The position numbers were made by a program, and so were the translations under genes. A DNA stretch of 27,986 bases from positions 15,466 to 43,451 of the forward strand of contig DJMM01000100.1 in assembly GCA_002435365.1 (NCBI GenBank), written 5' to 3'. This document shows, piece by piece, positions 16,230 to 24,773 of the stretch (within the stretch, counting starts at the first letter, position 1; every line of letters begins with the position of its first letter). The notes beneath the pieces are model-generated. The model was not told where the DNA came from. It did not search any database and saw only the letters and a program-made list of their open reading frames with translations. Source of the stretch: Ignavibacteriales bacterium UBA6490 (GTDB lineage Bacteria; Bacteroidota; Ignavibacteria; Ignavibacteriales; Ignavibacteriaceae).

Positions 16230-17357
16230 ATGCGGAAGCTTTTATTTTTTATCATTTTAACATCTTTCGTCTATGCGCAAAATGTTACTGTAAAAGATTA
16301 CGAAGTTGCCGTAAGCCAGGCTAAAAATTTAAGATTCGATGGTAACTGGAACTGGTCGCAGATAGGGGACAGCGTCTCAACTAACCTTGCCAACGCTTAT
16401 TTGTTTTTAAGAACTTTTTACTCATCACTTCCCATGGCATGGTTTATTGATGCAGAGGCTAATGGCTTCAAAAATAAAAGTAAATTCGGACATATTGTTA
16501 CACTTAAGGCAAGATTCAATAAATATATATGGCCGCATGCCGACCTTTTCGGTTTTTCAGAATTAAATGCTTCCCACACCGATACTTCCAAACAGATTGC
16601 TTCGGATCTTACAGTTGGCTTCGGCTATGGCAGGTATATCGATGCAACCTCACTGGCAAAAGCTGTAAGAATTGAGGATCATCTTCTCAGGGATAAGGTT
16701 ATTTCAGGCTATCTGTCAAAAGAAATTATGCTTGATATAGCCAATATTATTGAACGCGAAGAGGAATTCAAAGTGATGTACGGCGATACATATGAAACAT
16801 ACTGGTTTGATGCGATTGAAGTTGAAATAAAAAAGTCGGATCAGCTTGTAGAGGATAATGTGGGTTCCATTGGCATTTTAAGGATGCGCCAGGTACTGTT
16901 CAATATAAATGAGAGAGTGAACCAGCGGTTTTACGGTTGGGATGCTACAGCAGGAATTCTGTTTCCGTTGACCACCAGTGATAAAAGTCCTGTCGGAAAT
17001 CCGAATCTTTCATTAGGCGGAAGATATTCAGTCCCTCTCAGCTGGAAATTCCAGATAAATGCGACAGCAAGGATTTTTACACCGATGGACTCATCATTTG
17101 TAAAGAAAATTACAACCAGTCTCGGTGTTGATTTTATATACGAGCTCAGTAATAAAATAAACTTTGTGACCAACTATAAGATAGAAGTACTGAAACCGGA
17201 AAACCGGGATGCTGTATTTACGAATAATCTTGGAAGCTCGTTCTGGTTCTATCTCGAAAACAATATTTTTCTTACAATAACCGGAAGTTATACAAAGCTC
17301 GGCAGCAATCCTTCAACATTATCCACTAATATTGGTCTGCAGTATAACCTGTTTTGA
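16230..17357 (+). CDS. Predicted outer-membrane protein of unknown function
   Basis: The 375-residue protein has a signal peptide (about 1-17, ending VYAQ). The N-terminal part (about 30-130) contains strands such as ITLKARFNKYIW-like segments, and the middle is helical (about 135-215, rich in Glu/Lys). The C-terminal part (about 230-375) is made of amphipathic strands and ends in YNLF, a typical barrel-insertion signal. The overall look is similar to DUF481/YdiY-like barrels, but I do not recognise the family with certainty. It is followed directly by a small secreted-protein gene and then the HD/ppk1 unit. Confidence 0.7.
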   Translation: MRKLLFFIILTSFVYAQNVTVKDYEVAVSQAKNLRFDGNWNWSQIGDSVSTNLANAYLFLRTFYSSLPMAWFIDAEANGFKNKSKFGHIVTLKARFNKYIWPHADLFGFSELNASHTDTSKQIASDLTVGFGYGRYIDATSLAKAVRIEDHLLRDKVISGYLSKEIMLDIANIIEREEEFKVMYGDTYETYWFDAIEVEIKKSDQLVEDNVGSIGILRMRQVLFNINERVNQRFYGWDATAGILFPLTTSDKSPVGNPNLSLGGRYSVPLSWKFQINATARIFTPMDSSFVKKITTSLGVDFIYELSNKINFVTNYKIEVLKPENRDAVFTNNLGSSFWFYLENNIFLTITGSYTKLGSNPSTLSTNIGLQYNLF

Positions 17358-17362
17358 GTTTG

Positions 17363-17659
17363 ATGCGTCTGATTTTAATTATTCTGGTATTTGTGTTTCC
17401 TTACTTGCATGCGCAGGACAGTTCAGCAGTGGGGAAAAATATTTTTGAAACTGCCTTTGATGATGCCGGGTTATACTTCACCAGCTGCGCATCTTTTTTC
17501 CTGTCGCCTCTTTCAGCAGAATCTGAAGGCCGGGATACAGATGTGCTGACCGGAAGTTTTATGTTACAAAGGGAAAAAGCGGGTACTGAAAGTCTGTTCA
17601 GCAGCAAGTTTTCGGTTATTCCGTCTGAAAACGGGATTAATATTATTTATTCTTTTTAA
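17363..17659 (+). CDS. Small secreted protein of unknown function
   Basis: A short frame of 98 residues starts with a signal peptide (MRLILIILVFVFPYLHAQD), followed by about 80 residues with no recognised motif, ending in IIYSF. The ATG at 17363 lies five bases after the previous stop and is preferred over the TTG at 17354. The terminal aromatic residue hints at an outer-membrane or barrel-derived fragment. It could be a truncated barrel gene or a genuine small periplasmic protein. The HD-domain gene starts 47 bases later. Confidence 0.5.
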   Translation: MRLILIILVFVFPYLHAQDSSAVGKNIFETAFDDAGLYFTSCASFFLSPLSAESEGRDTDVLTGSFMLQREKAGTESLFSSKFSVIPSENGINIIYSF

Positions 17660-17706
17660 ATTAGAATATACTCTTTATCATTACTTTTTCTTATTAAGAG
17701 GAAAAA

Positions 17707-18912
17707 ATGAATTCTGTTATTAAGAAAGCAGAAGAATATGTTACAAACCTGTTCAATGAAAAGCTTCCGCCCGGATGTACATACCACAACCTTGATCATA
17801 CAATTGATGTAGCCAGCATAGCAGCCGAAATCTGCGAATATGCCGGTCTTGAAGAGAAGCAGAAAGAAAAAGTGCTTTTAGCCTGCTGGTTCCACGATTC
17901 AGGTATTACAGAATCTTACGGTAATCATGAAGAAGCAAGCACAAAGATCTGCAGAGGGTTTCTTGAATCGATCAATTACCCTGCGGAGGATGCAGATACA
18001 GTTTGTTCAGCTATTATGACAACCCATCTTCCGTCAGATCCCAAGAATATAATTGAAATGGTTTTGTGCGATGCGGATCTTTCACACACCGGTAGGAAAG
18101 GCTTCAATAAAAAAAGCGAACTACTGCGTCAGGAGTGGAAAAATATGCTTGGGGAGGAATATTCCGATGCTCAGTGGATAATAAATAATGTGAATTTCAT
18201 TTCATCAATCACATTTTACACGGATTATGCTAAAAAAAATTTTGAAGAAAGGAGATTGAAAAATCTGGAAAAGGCAAAAGCAAAATCAGCCAGTGAAGGG
18301 ACAGGACAAATGGACCCGGAAGAGGATTACAAAAAGAAGATAAAAACAGACAAACAGGTAATACGCGGAATTGAAACTATGTTCCGTAATGTTATGCGCA
18401 CGCACGTTGAATTCAGCGGAATGGCTGACAGCAAAGCAAATATTATGATCTCCGTTAATACTCTGCTGCTTACTGCGATTATTGCTGTTCTGGCAAGGAA
18501 GCTGGACAGCAATCCTCATCTCATACTGCCTACTGCGCTGATCACAATTGTAAGCTTAACTACTCTGATTTATGCCGTCGTGGTAACACGTCCCAAAATC
18601 ACTTCCGGTACATTTACAGAGGATGATATAAAAAGAAAAGATACAAATCTTTTATTCTTCGGAAATTTTTTCAGGATGGATCTGAAAACTTTTGACTGGG
18701 GAATGAAGGAGATGATGAAGGATAAGGAATATTTATACGGCAGTATGATAAAGGACTTCTATTATCTCGGTCAGGTGCTGGGAAGAAAATACCTGTATCT
18801 CAGAATTTGCTATAATATTTTTATGTATGGAATAATATTGTCAGTTATTGCTTTTGCAATAGCCGTACTTGCTTATCCCGGTACCACAAATCTTAATCCT
18901 TTGATTGAATGA
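17707..18912 (+). CDS. HD-domain hydrolase fused to Pycsar-effector-like membrane domain
   Basis: The 401-residue protein joins two modules. Residues 1-190 form an HD phosphohydrolase domain with YHNLDH (H31), the FHD pair (H63-D64), a histidine in TTHLP (H107) and CDAD (D122), so metal-dependent cleavage of a phosphate ester is likely. After a charged linker (about 185-215), residues 215-395 match the Pycsar-effector/DUF5706 domain as I know it: RTHVEFSGMADSKANIMISVN (the ADxKAN motif at 240-245), then two adjacent helices (246-266, 272-294) and a last helix near 371-390. In Pycsar defence that domain is a cyclic-nucleotide-triggered membrane effector, but no cyclase gene lies in this window. 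A GAGG site precedes the ATG. The next gene, sixA, starts 7 bases after the stop. Confidence 0.85.
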   Translation: MNSVIKKAEEYVTNLFNEKLPPGCTYHNLDHTIDVASIAAEICEYAGLEEKQKEKVLLACWFHDSGITESYGNHEEASTKICRGFLESINYPAEDADTVCSAIMTTHLPSDPKNIIEMVLCDADLSHTGRKGFNKKSELLRQEWKNMLGEEYSDAQWIINNVNFISSITFYTDYAKKNFEERRLKNLEKAKAKSASEGTGQMDPEEDYKKKIKTDKQVIRGIETMFRNVMRTHVEFSGMADSKANIMISVNTLLLTAIIAVLARKLDSNPHLILPTALITIVSLTTLIYAVVVTRPKITSGTFTEDDIKRKDTNLLFFGNFFRMDLKTFDWGMKEMMKDKEYLYGSMIKDFYYLGQVLGRKYLYLRICYNIFMYGIILSVIAFAIAVLAYPGTTNLNPLIE

Positions 18913-18919
18913 GGAACAG

Positions 18920-19432
18920 ATGAAAAATCTACTGCTTATAAGGCATGCCAAATCCAGCTGGAAGGATGACAACCTTCCGGATATTGAAAGACCTTTAAAT
19001 AAAAGGGGTTTGAGGGATGCTCCTTTTATGGGTAAGCTATTAAAGACTAAACATGATATTAAACCTGAAATGGCTGTTTCGAGCAATGCTGTACGCGCGG
19101 CAGAGACTGCAAAAGTGTTCTGTAAGGAAACCGGTATGCCAAAGGAAAAATTGTTTTTCACTGAAGAATTGTATCTTGCTGATGCCGGTGAAATGCTGAA
19201 AGTGATTAATGCGGTGGATGATTCGGTAAGTAGTGTAATGATCTTTGGGCATAATCCCGGAATTACAAACCTTGCAAATATTCTCTCGGGCGAATTTATT
19301 GAAAATATACCCACAGCCGGAACAGTGGGATTGAATTATAAAGAGGGAAGCTGGAGCATCTTAAAAAAAGGCTCGTGCACGCTTTCCTTTTTTGAATATC
19401 CTAAAAAATATTTGACAAAGGGTGAGGAATGA
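18920..19432 (+). CDS. sixA: SixA-type phosphohistidine phosphatase
   Basis: This 171-residue enzyme of the histidine phosphatase superfamily carries the catalytic LIRHAKSSW at its start, the second-histidine motif FGHNPG, and the SNAVRAAETA segment. SixA proteins remove phosphate from phosphohistidine. The ATG at 18920 is preferred because GAGGA lies just before it and because family members begin at MKxLLLIRHAKSSW. The TTG at 18905 would overlap the previous gene. The stop overlaps the ppk1 start by four bases. SixA-like genes often neighbour polyphosphate genes, and a link to acid-stable phosphate turnover is inferred from context. Confidence 0.9.
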   Translation: MKNLLLIRHAKSSWKDDNLPDIERPLNKRGLRDAPFMGKLLKTKHDIKPEMAVSSNAVRAAETAKVFCKETGMPKEKLFFTEELYLADAGEMLKVINAVDDSVSSVMIFGHNPGITNLANILSGEFIENIPTAGTVGLNYKEGSWSILKKGSCTLSFFEYPKKYLTKGEE

Positions 19433-21510
19433 GCAGAATATTTAACCGCGAACTTAGCTGGCTCTCATTCAATCAGAGGGTACTTCAGGAAGCAGAAGAT
19501 CCTTCTGTGCCGTTGTACGAACGGATAAAATTTCTGGCAATTTTTTCATCCAACCTGGATGAATTCTTCAGGGTCAGGGTTGCATCGCTCCGCTCAATTA
19601 TCGGTCTGAAGAAAAAGAAAAGAAAGAAACTGAAAATTGAACCTGTAAAACTGCTGAAGGAAATTCACAGTAAAGTGGATAAAATGCAGAATGAGTTCGG
19701 AAGAATATTCCGCGAAAAAATATTACCGGAACTGAACAGCAACGGCATTTATCTCATAAACGAGAATGAGGTTCCGGATTCGATGAGTGAATTCCTGCAG
19801 AATTATTTTTTAAAGGAAGTTATTCCTGTACTTAATACAACGCTTGCATACGGTAAAAAAAACCCCCTGTTTCTGAAAAACAATGCCATTTATCTGGCTG
19901 TTAAGATAAAGCCCATTCCGGGAATAGATGAAGGACCGGATAAAAGTCCGGCCGGGTGCAGGTATGCCATACTTGAGATCCCCTCCGATATCCTGACAAG
20001 ATTTGTGCTGCTGCCCGAAGAACACGGCAGACATTACATAATGTTTCTGGATGACCTGATAAGATTTAACCTGCATAAAATTTTTCCGGAGTGCGAGATA
20101 ATGGAATCTTATTCCGTTAAACTTACCCGCGATGCGGATCTTTATATTGATGACGAATTCAGCGGTAACCTGCTCGAGAAGATAAAAAGCTCCCTCGGTA
20201 AAAGGAAAACCGGTGCACCATGCCGGTTTTTGTACGATGAAAAGATGCCCACTGACTTTCTTAAATACTTAAAAAAGACACTTGACCTTTCAAAGGATTC
20301 CCTGATACCAGGAGGCAGATACCATAATTATTATGATTTCTTCAGGTTCCCTGTTCCTGAAAATAAAGAACTCAGCTATGAACCGATGCTGCCTCTGAAG
20401 TCCGCTGATTTTGAAAACGGGAATATTTTTAACGTCATAAAAGCGGGCGATATTCTTTTATATTATCCTTATCACTCGTTTGAATATATACTTAAACTCC
20501 TGAACGAAGCCGCTGATGATAAAAATGTGAAGTCGATCAGGATCACTTTATACCGCACTGCCAAAGACTCACAGGTGGTTAAAGCTTTAATAAAAGCTGC
20601 GCGCAGCGGGATACCGGTTACAGCCTTTATAGAGGTGAAGGCCAGGTTCGATGAGGAGCTGAACTTCCGGAACGCCGATGATCTTGAAAAAGCAGGCGTT
20701 AAAGTTCTGTACAGCTTTCCCGGTCTTAAAGTCCATTCAAAAATATGCCTGATCAGCAGAATCGAAAACGGCAAAAGAAAAGAATATGCATATCTCTCAA
20801 CAGGTAATTTCAATGAAAACAGCGCGCTGCTTTATTCGGATATTGCACTATTTACTGCAGATAAAAATATAACTTCTGATGTCCGCAGTGTGTTTAATAT
20901 ACTCTCCCGTGAAACCGGGGAAGAAGATTTTACAACCCTTGCTGTGGCACCATTTAACCTCAGGACAACCATTGATAAGCTGGTCGGCAATGAGATGCTT
21001 AATGCAAAAGAAGGAAAGAAGGCATTAATTATTCTGAAGCTGAATAGCATCGAGGATAAAAAAGCCGTTAAACTGTTTTATGCCGCGGCAGAGCAGGGTG
21101 TAAGGATTAAAATTACGGTAAGGGGAATATGCGGAGTAAAACCGCAAAAGAATATCCAAATAAGATCCATTGTCGACAGGTTCCTTGAGCACTCCCGCAT
21201 CTATTATTTTTATGCGGGCGGGGAAGAAAAAATGTTCATTGCTTCTGCAGATTTTATGACCCGGAACTTCGACAGGCGTATCGAGCTGCTTATTCCAATT
21301 CATGATCAGAATATAAAAACGAGGCTGAAACAGGTGCTGGGAATTTATTTTAAGGATAATACAAAAGCACGGAAAATTAATTTAACACAGAGTAATCCTT
21401 ATGTAAAAAGTAAAAGCAGGAACCAGGTGCGTGCCCAGTACGGAATTTATAATTTACTGAAAGGAGAGATAGAAAGTAACCCGGATGTTATGCAAATTCG
21501 GAGTGTATAG
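19429..21510 (+). CDS. ppk1: Polyphosphate kinase 1
   Basis: PPK1 polymerises the gamma-phosphate of ATP into inorganic polyphosphate. The 693-residue protein is of normal length, with the N-terminal motif RELSWLSFNQRVLQEA, the SNLDEFFRVRVASL segment and both active-site histidines: H436 in KVHSKICLI (autophosphorylated in the family) and H588 in LEHSRIYYF, followed by ASADFMTRNFDRRIE. All catalytic features are visible. Its ATG overlaps the sixA stop (ATGA), and its last 26 bases overlap the start of the next gene. Confidence 0.97.
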   Translation: MSRIFNRELSWLSFNQRVLQEAEDPSVPLYERIKFLAIFSSNLDEFFRVRVASLRSIIGLKKKKRKKLKIEPVKLLKEIHSKVDKMQNEFGRIFREKILPELNSNGIYLINENEVPDSMSEFLQNYFLKEVIPVLNTTLAYGKKNPLFLKNNAIYLAVKIKPIPGIDEGPDKSPAGCRYAILEIPSDILTRFVLLPEEHGRHYIMFLDDLIRFNLHKIFPECEIMESYSVKLTRDADLYIDDEFSGNLLEKIKSSLGKRKTGAPCRFLYDEKMPTDFLKYLKKTLDLSKDSLIPGGRYHNYYDFFRFPVPENKELSYEPMLPLKSADFENGNIFNVIKAGDILLYYPYHSFEYILKLLNEAADDKNVKSIRITLYRTAKDSQVVKALIKAARSGIPVTAFIEVKARFDEELNFRNADDLEKAGVKVLYSFPGLKVHSKICLISRIENGKRKEYAYLSTGNFNENSALLYSDIALFTADKNITSDVRSVFNILSRETGEEDFTTLAVAPFNLRTTIDKLVGNEMLNAKEGKKALIILKLNSIEDKKAVKLFYAAAEQGVRIKITVRGICGVKPQKNIQIRSIVDRFLEHSRIYYFYAGGEEKMFIASADFMTRNFDRRIELLIPIHDQNIKTRLKQVLGIYFKDNTKARKINLTQSNPYVKSKSRNQVRAQYGIYNLLKGEIESNPDVMQIRSV

Positions 21511-24085
21511 AAATATATTCCTGCTGATGATAATATCGTCAGTGCTTTTATACAGCCAGAATGATTCCGCTAATTATAAGACAGTAATACCAGGAAAAGA
21601 TTATGAGGCAGGCTGGCTGTTTAAAGTGTTTTTCGGCAGCCACTGGAGAAGTCTGTGGACTGTGCCGGTTAAAGCTCCTGTTCTTGACCTTGACACATTT
21701 GAAGGAGGAATAACACCTTTTGAGAGGGGCGGGGGAATGCAGACCAAATCTCTTAAGTTCAGAAGTAAAAATGGTGTTGTTTATAAGTTCCGCTCGATAA
21801 ACAAGGATCCCGAAAAAGCGCTGCCTGTGGAGCTGAGAGAAACTTTTGCATCAGACATTTTGCAGGATCAGATCAGTTCGTCAAACCCCATGGCACCCCT
21901 GATTGTTTCCCCCCTGCTGAACACCCTTGGAATTCTGCAGGCGGAGCCTGTTTTGTGCATACTTCCCGATTCAAAAAAGCTTGGACCTTACCAGGAGGAA
22001 TTCGGAGGTTTGTTCGGTACTATAGAATACCATCCCGATGAATATGATATTGAGAGTCTCAATTTTATGGGAGCTGAAAAAGTTGTTGGTACTGAAAAGC
22101 TTATTGAAAAACTCAGAGCAGACAACAGCGAATTTGTAAATTCTGCAGAGTATCTGAAAGCAAGATTGGCAGATATTCTGATCGGGGACTGGGACAGGCA
22201 TATTGATCAGTGGCGGTGGGCCAGGTTTTCAATTGATGACCGGAAATACTGGTATCCCATTCCCCGCGACCGCGACCAGGCCTTCGCAAAATATGACGGT
22301 CTGTTTCCGTTTATCGTTAAAATGTCTGTAACCCAGCTCGAGCATTTCAGTGATACATACTATGACGTCGAGGCAATAACCTGGTCAGGCAGGTATACTG
22401 ACAGAAGATTCCTTCACTTCCTGACAAAAGCTGAGTGGGATTCTGTTGCTGCATTTGTTCAAAAAAGAATTACAGATTCAGTAATTACACTGGCGGTTAA
22501 AAGACTACCGGAAGAGATGTTCATCAGGGAAGGCCAGAAGCTTATCGACGAATTAAAGTCCAGGCGCGATAAACTTAATGAAATATCCGACGACTTTTAT
22601 GCACAGATTATAAAATATACCGATATTCATCTCAGTGATGAGGATGAACTTGTTGAAGTCCTAAGGCTCAACGATAATGAAGCGGAGATTAAGGCCTTCC
22701 GTCTGAACAAAAACAGGGAACCTGAACCCGTACCCTTCTATAAAAGAATTTTCTCTGCTGATGAAACAAAAGAAATCAGAATAATACTTAATGGCGGCAA
22801 TGATAAAGCCGTCGTTACCGGAACCGTGGATGAAAGCATTAAAATTTTTATATCAGGTGACCAGGATAAAGATACACTGATCGATAACTCTCTGGTTAAC
22901 GGATATCTTTTTTCATTCCTGCCGGTGCCTGATGCTGAGAATAAAACCGTCCTGATTGACCGCGGCGATAAGACTTTCTTTTCAGCCGGCAGCAGTACGG
23001 ATATCAGAAATGAAAGTTTTGAAAATGATCCTGATAAGATAGAAATTCCCAGGGATTGGGGTCACGACTGGAGGTTTGCACCATGGTTCAGCATAAATCC
23101 GGATGACGGTTTGTTTATAGGAGGAGGCGGTATTCTTTATGAATTCGGCTTCAGAAGACCCTCTTATGTTTACAGAATGGAATTGACTGGCGGGTATGCA
23201 TTGCATGCGGACAGGTTCCGCATAAGATATAAAGGAGAATTCAATCCGCTGTCACCGGGAATAAAATATCTTCTGGAGGCAAAATCATCCGGACTGGAAG
23301 TCCTTAATTTTTACGGCTATGGAAATGAAACCGGCTTCAATGCCGGGCTGTTCCATAATGAATATTACAAAGTGAAACAGCAGCAGCTGTATATTAAACC
23401 GTCGGTGGAATTTATGCTGGGCAGGGAATCATCTTTAACAATCGGAACGCAATTGAAATACACCGATACGGATCATGGGGATTTCCTCTTTCAGCTGGAT
23501 CCGTACGGAGCCAGAAATATGCTGCTGCTTACACTCATCACTGATTTTACCTATGATTCAAGGACCAGCAAGGATTTTCCTGTTTCCGGCGTATATTTCA
23601 GAACAACCGGAAGTATTCATCCCCCGGTAAAAAAGGATCAGTCGTTATTTGCTAAGCTGAAAACTGAAGTAAGTTTTTATCTCTCACAGCCGCAGATAAG
23701 ATTATCCTCTGTTGCATTCAAAACAAGTGCTGAAAAAATATGGGGAAGATTCCCGTTCTTTGAATCAGCATTTATCGGCGGTGACTATTCCCTGAGAGGG
23801 TTCGACAGGAACAGGTTTGCAGGCGATGCATCTCTCTATTCCAGTCTGGAGCTGAGATTTTTTCTTCTGCAGACAAAACTGCTGGTACCGTTCTATTTAG
23901 GCATTACCGCACTTGGAGACGCAGGAAAGGTTTTTTATCAGTACGAAAAATCGAAGAAGATACACAATTCATACGGCGGCGGAATCTGGATGTCATTTGT
24001 AAAACCGGAATACCTGTTTACGCTTTATTATGCAAAATCAACAGAAGATTCCGGCATGTATTTTAATTTCGGATTTCCGTTCTGA
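21485..24085 (+). CDS. Kinase-like periplasmic domain fused to an Omp85-like barrel
   Basis: The 866-residue protein begins with a signal peptide (about 1-25). Residues 80-275 show what looks like a minimal protein-kinase-like layout: a glycine-rich stretch (GGGMQT) and VYKFRS (Lys101), an RET segment (118-120), GDWDRHIDQWRW (234-245), reminiscent of the catalytic DRH of HipA/Fam20/CotH-type kinases, then IPRDRDQAF (259-267) in the place of the metal-binding Asp. A linker region (about 300-530) follows, then beta-strands to the C-terminus (FGFRRPSYVYRM, GGDYSLRGFDRNRF, and the end FNFGFPF), typical of the BamA/D15 surface-antigen barrel. It would sit in the outer membrane with the kinase-like part in the periplasm. 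The start overlaps ppk1. The kinase reading is inference from motif spacing. Confidence 0.7.
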   Translation: MLCKFGVYRNIFLLMIISSVLLYSQNDSANYKTVIPGKDYEAGWLFKVFFGSHWRSLWTVPVKAPVLDLDTFEGGITPFERGGGMQTKSLKFRSKNGVVYKFRSINKDPEKALPVELRETFASDILQDQISSSNPMAPLIVSPLLNTLGILQAEPVLCILPDSKKLGPYQEEFGGLFGTIEYHPDEYDIESLNFMGAEKVVGTEKLIEKLRADNSEFVNSAEYLKARLADILIGDWDRHIDQWRWARFSIDDRKYWYPIPRDRDQAFAKYDGLFPFIVKMSVTQLEHFSDTYYDVEAITWSGRYTDRRFLHFLTKAEWDSVAAFVQKRITDSVITLAVKRLPEEMFIREGQKLIDELKSRRDKLNEISDDFYAQIIKYTDIHLSDEDELVEVLRLNDNEAEIKAFRLNKNREPEPVPFYKRIFSADETKEIRIILNGGNDKAVVTGTVDESIKIFISGDQDKDTLIDNSLVNGYLFSFLPVPDAENKTVLIDRGDKTFFSAGSSTDIRNESFENDPDKIEIPRDWGHDWRFAPWFSINPDDGLFIGGGGILYEFGFRRPSYVYRMELTGGYALHADRFRIRYKGEFNPLSPGIKYLLEAKSSGLEVLNFYGYGNETGFNAGLFHNEYYKVKQQQLYIKPSVEFMLGRESSLTIGTQLKYTDTDHGDFLFQLDPYGARNMLLLTLITDFTYDSRTSKDFPVSGVYFRTTGSIHPPVKKDQSLFAKLKTEVSFYLSQPQIRLSSVAFKTSAEKIWGRFPFFESAFIGGDYSLRGFDRNRFAGDASLYSSLELRFFLLQTKLLVPFYLGITALGDAGKVFYQYEKSKKIHNSYGGGIWMSFVKPEYLFTLYYAKSTEDSGMYFNFGFPF

Positions 24086-24231
24086 GTAAACAGCTGTCAG
24101 TAATTGTCATGTATTCCGGATTCGGGAAATTCTCAGCATAAATATTTTTATAACAAATCTATTTTGTAAAATAAAATACTTCATCCATACCCGCTGATTC
24201 GCAATTGTAAATTTTCTGAATCCCTTTTCAA

Positions 24232-24771
24232 CTAGTTTTTTCCCCTCCAGACCTTTCCCAACTCAAAAACCGCGATACCATAAGCTACGGCAACATTTAG
24301 GGAATGCTTAATTCCGTACTGCGGAATTTCTAATGAAAAATCGCATAAGTCGATCAGATCCTGGGAAACCCCCGTTATTTCGTTGCCCACAATAATACAT
24401 AGTGGAAAATCCTGTTTTTCAACTTCATAATACATTCTGCTTTTGCTTGTAATTTCAAGCGCGCAGATTTTTATGCCTTCTTCCTTAAGCTTAAGAATAA
24501 CCTCTTTTGGATCTTTAACGTATTCCCAGGCTACACTTTCAGTTGCACCGAGCGCAGTTTTAAGAATTTCCTTTTTAGGCGGGGCCGGAGTATAGCCGCA
24601 TAAATAAAGTTTTTTTACCATTGCAGCATCCGAAGTACGGAATATCGATCCCACATTGTAATTGCTGCGGATACTGTTAAGTACTATATAAAGCGGAACT
24701 TTTTCAACCAGGTGAATTTTTTCCAGGCTGGATCTGGCGGATGTAATTTCTTCGTGTGATAGTTTTTTCAT
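24232..24771 (-). CDS. TrmH/SpoU-family RNA 2'-O-methyltransferase
   Basis: This SPOUT methyltransferase acts on RNA ribose. Its 179 residues show the three family motifs: motif 1 NVGSIFRTSDAAMV, motif 2 LCIIVGNEITGVS and motif 3 LEIPQYGIKHSLNVAVAYG. No extra N-terminal domain is present, so the target (tRNA or rRNA) cannot be assigned. I chose the ATG at 24771. The TTG at 24777, two codons upstream, overlaps the rlmN stop by four bases and is an alternative. It is the second gene of a two-gene minus-strand unit with rlmN. Confidence 0.9.
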   Translation of the reverse strand: MKKLSHEEITSARSSLEKIHLVEKVPLYIVLNSIRSNYNVGSIFRTSDAAMVKKLYLCGYTPAPPKKEILKTALGATESVAWEYVKDPKEVILKLKEEGIKICALEITSKSRMYYEVEKQDFPLCIIVGNEITGVSQDLIDLCDFSLEIPQYGIKHSLNVAVAYGIAVFELGKVWRGKN

Positions 24772-24773
24772 AT

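Noticed and set aside
17707..18912. A complete Pycsar anti-phage system
   Set aside because: Only an effector-like domain is visible. No nucleotide cyclase gene lies nearby and the neighbours are phosphate-metabolism genes, so defence cannot be claimed.
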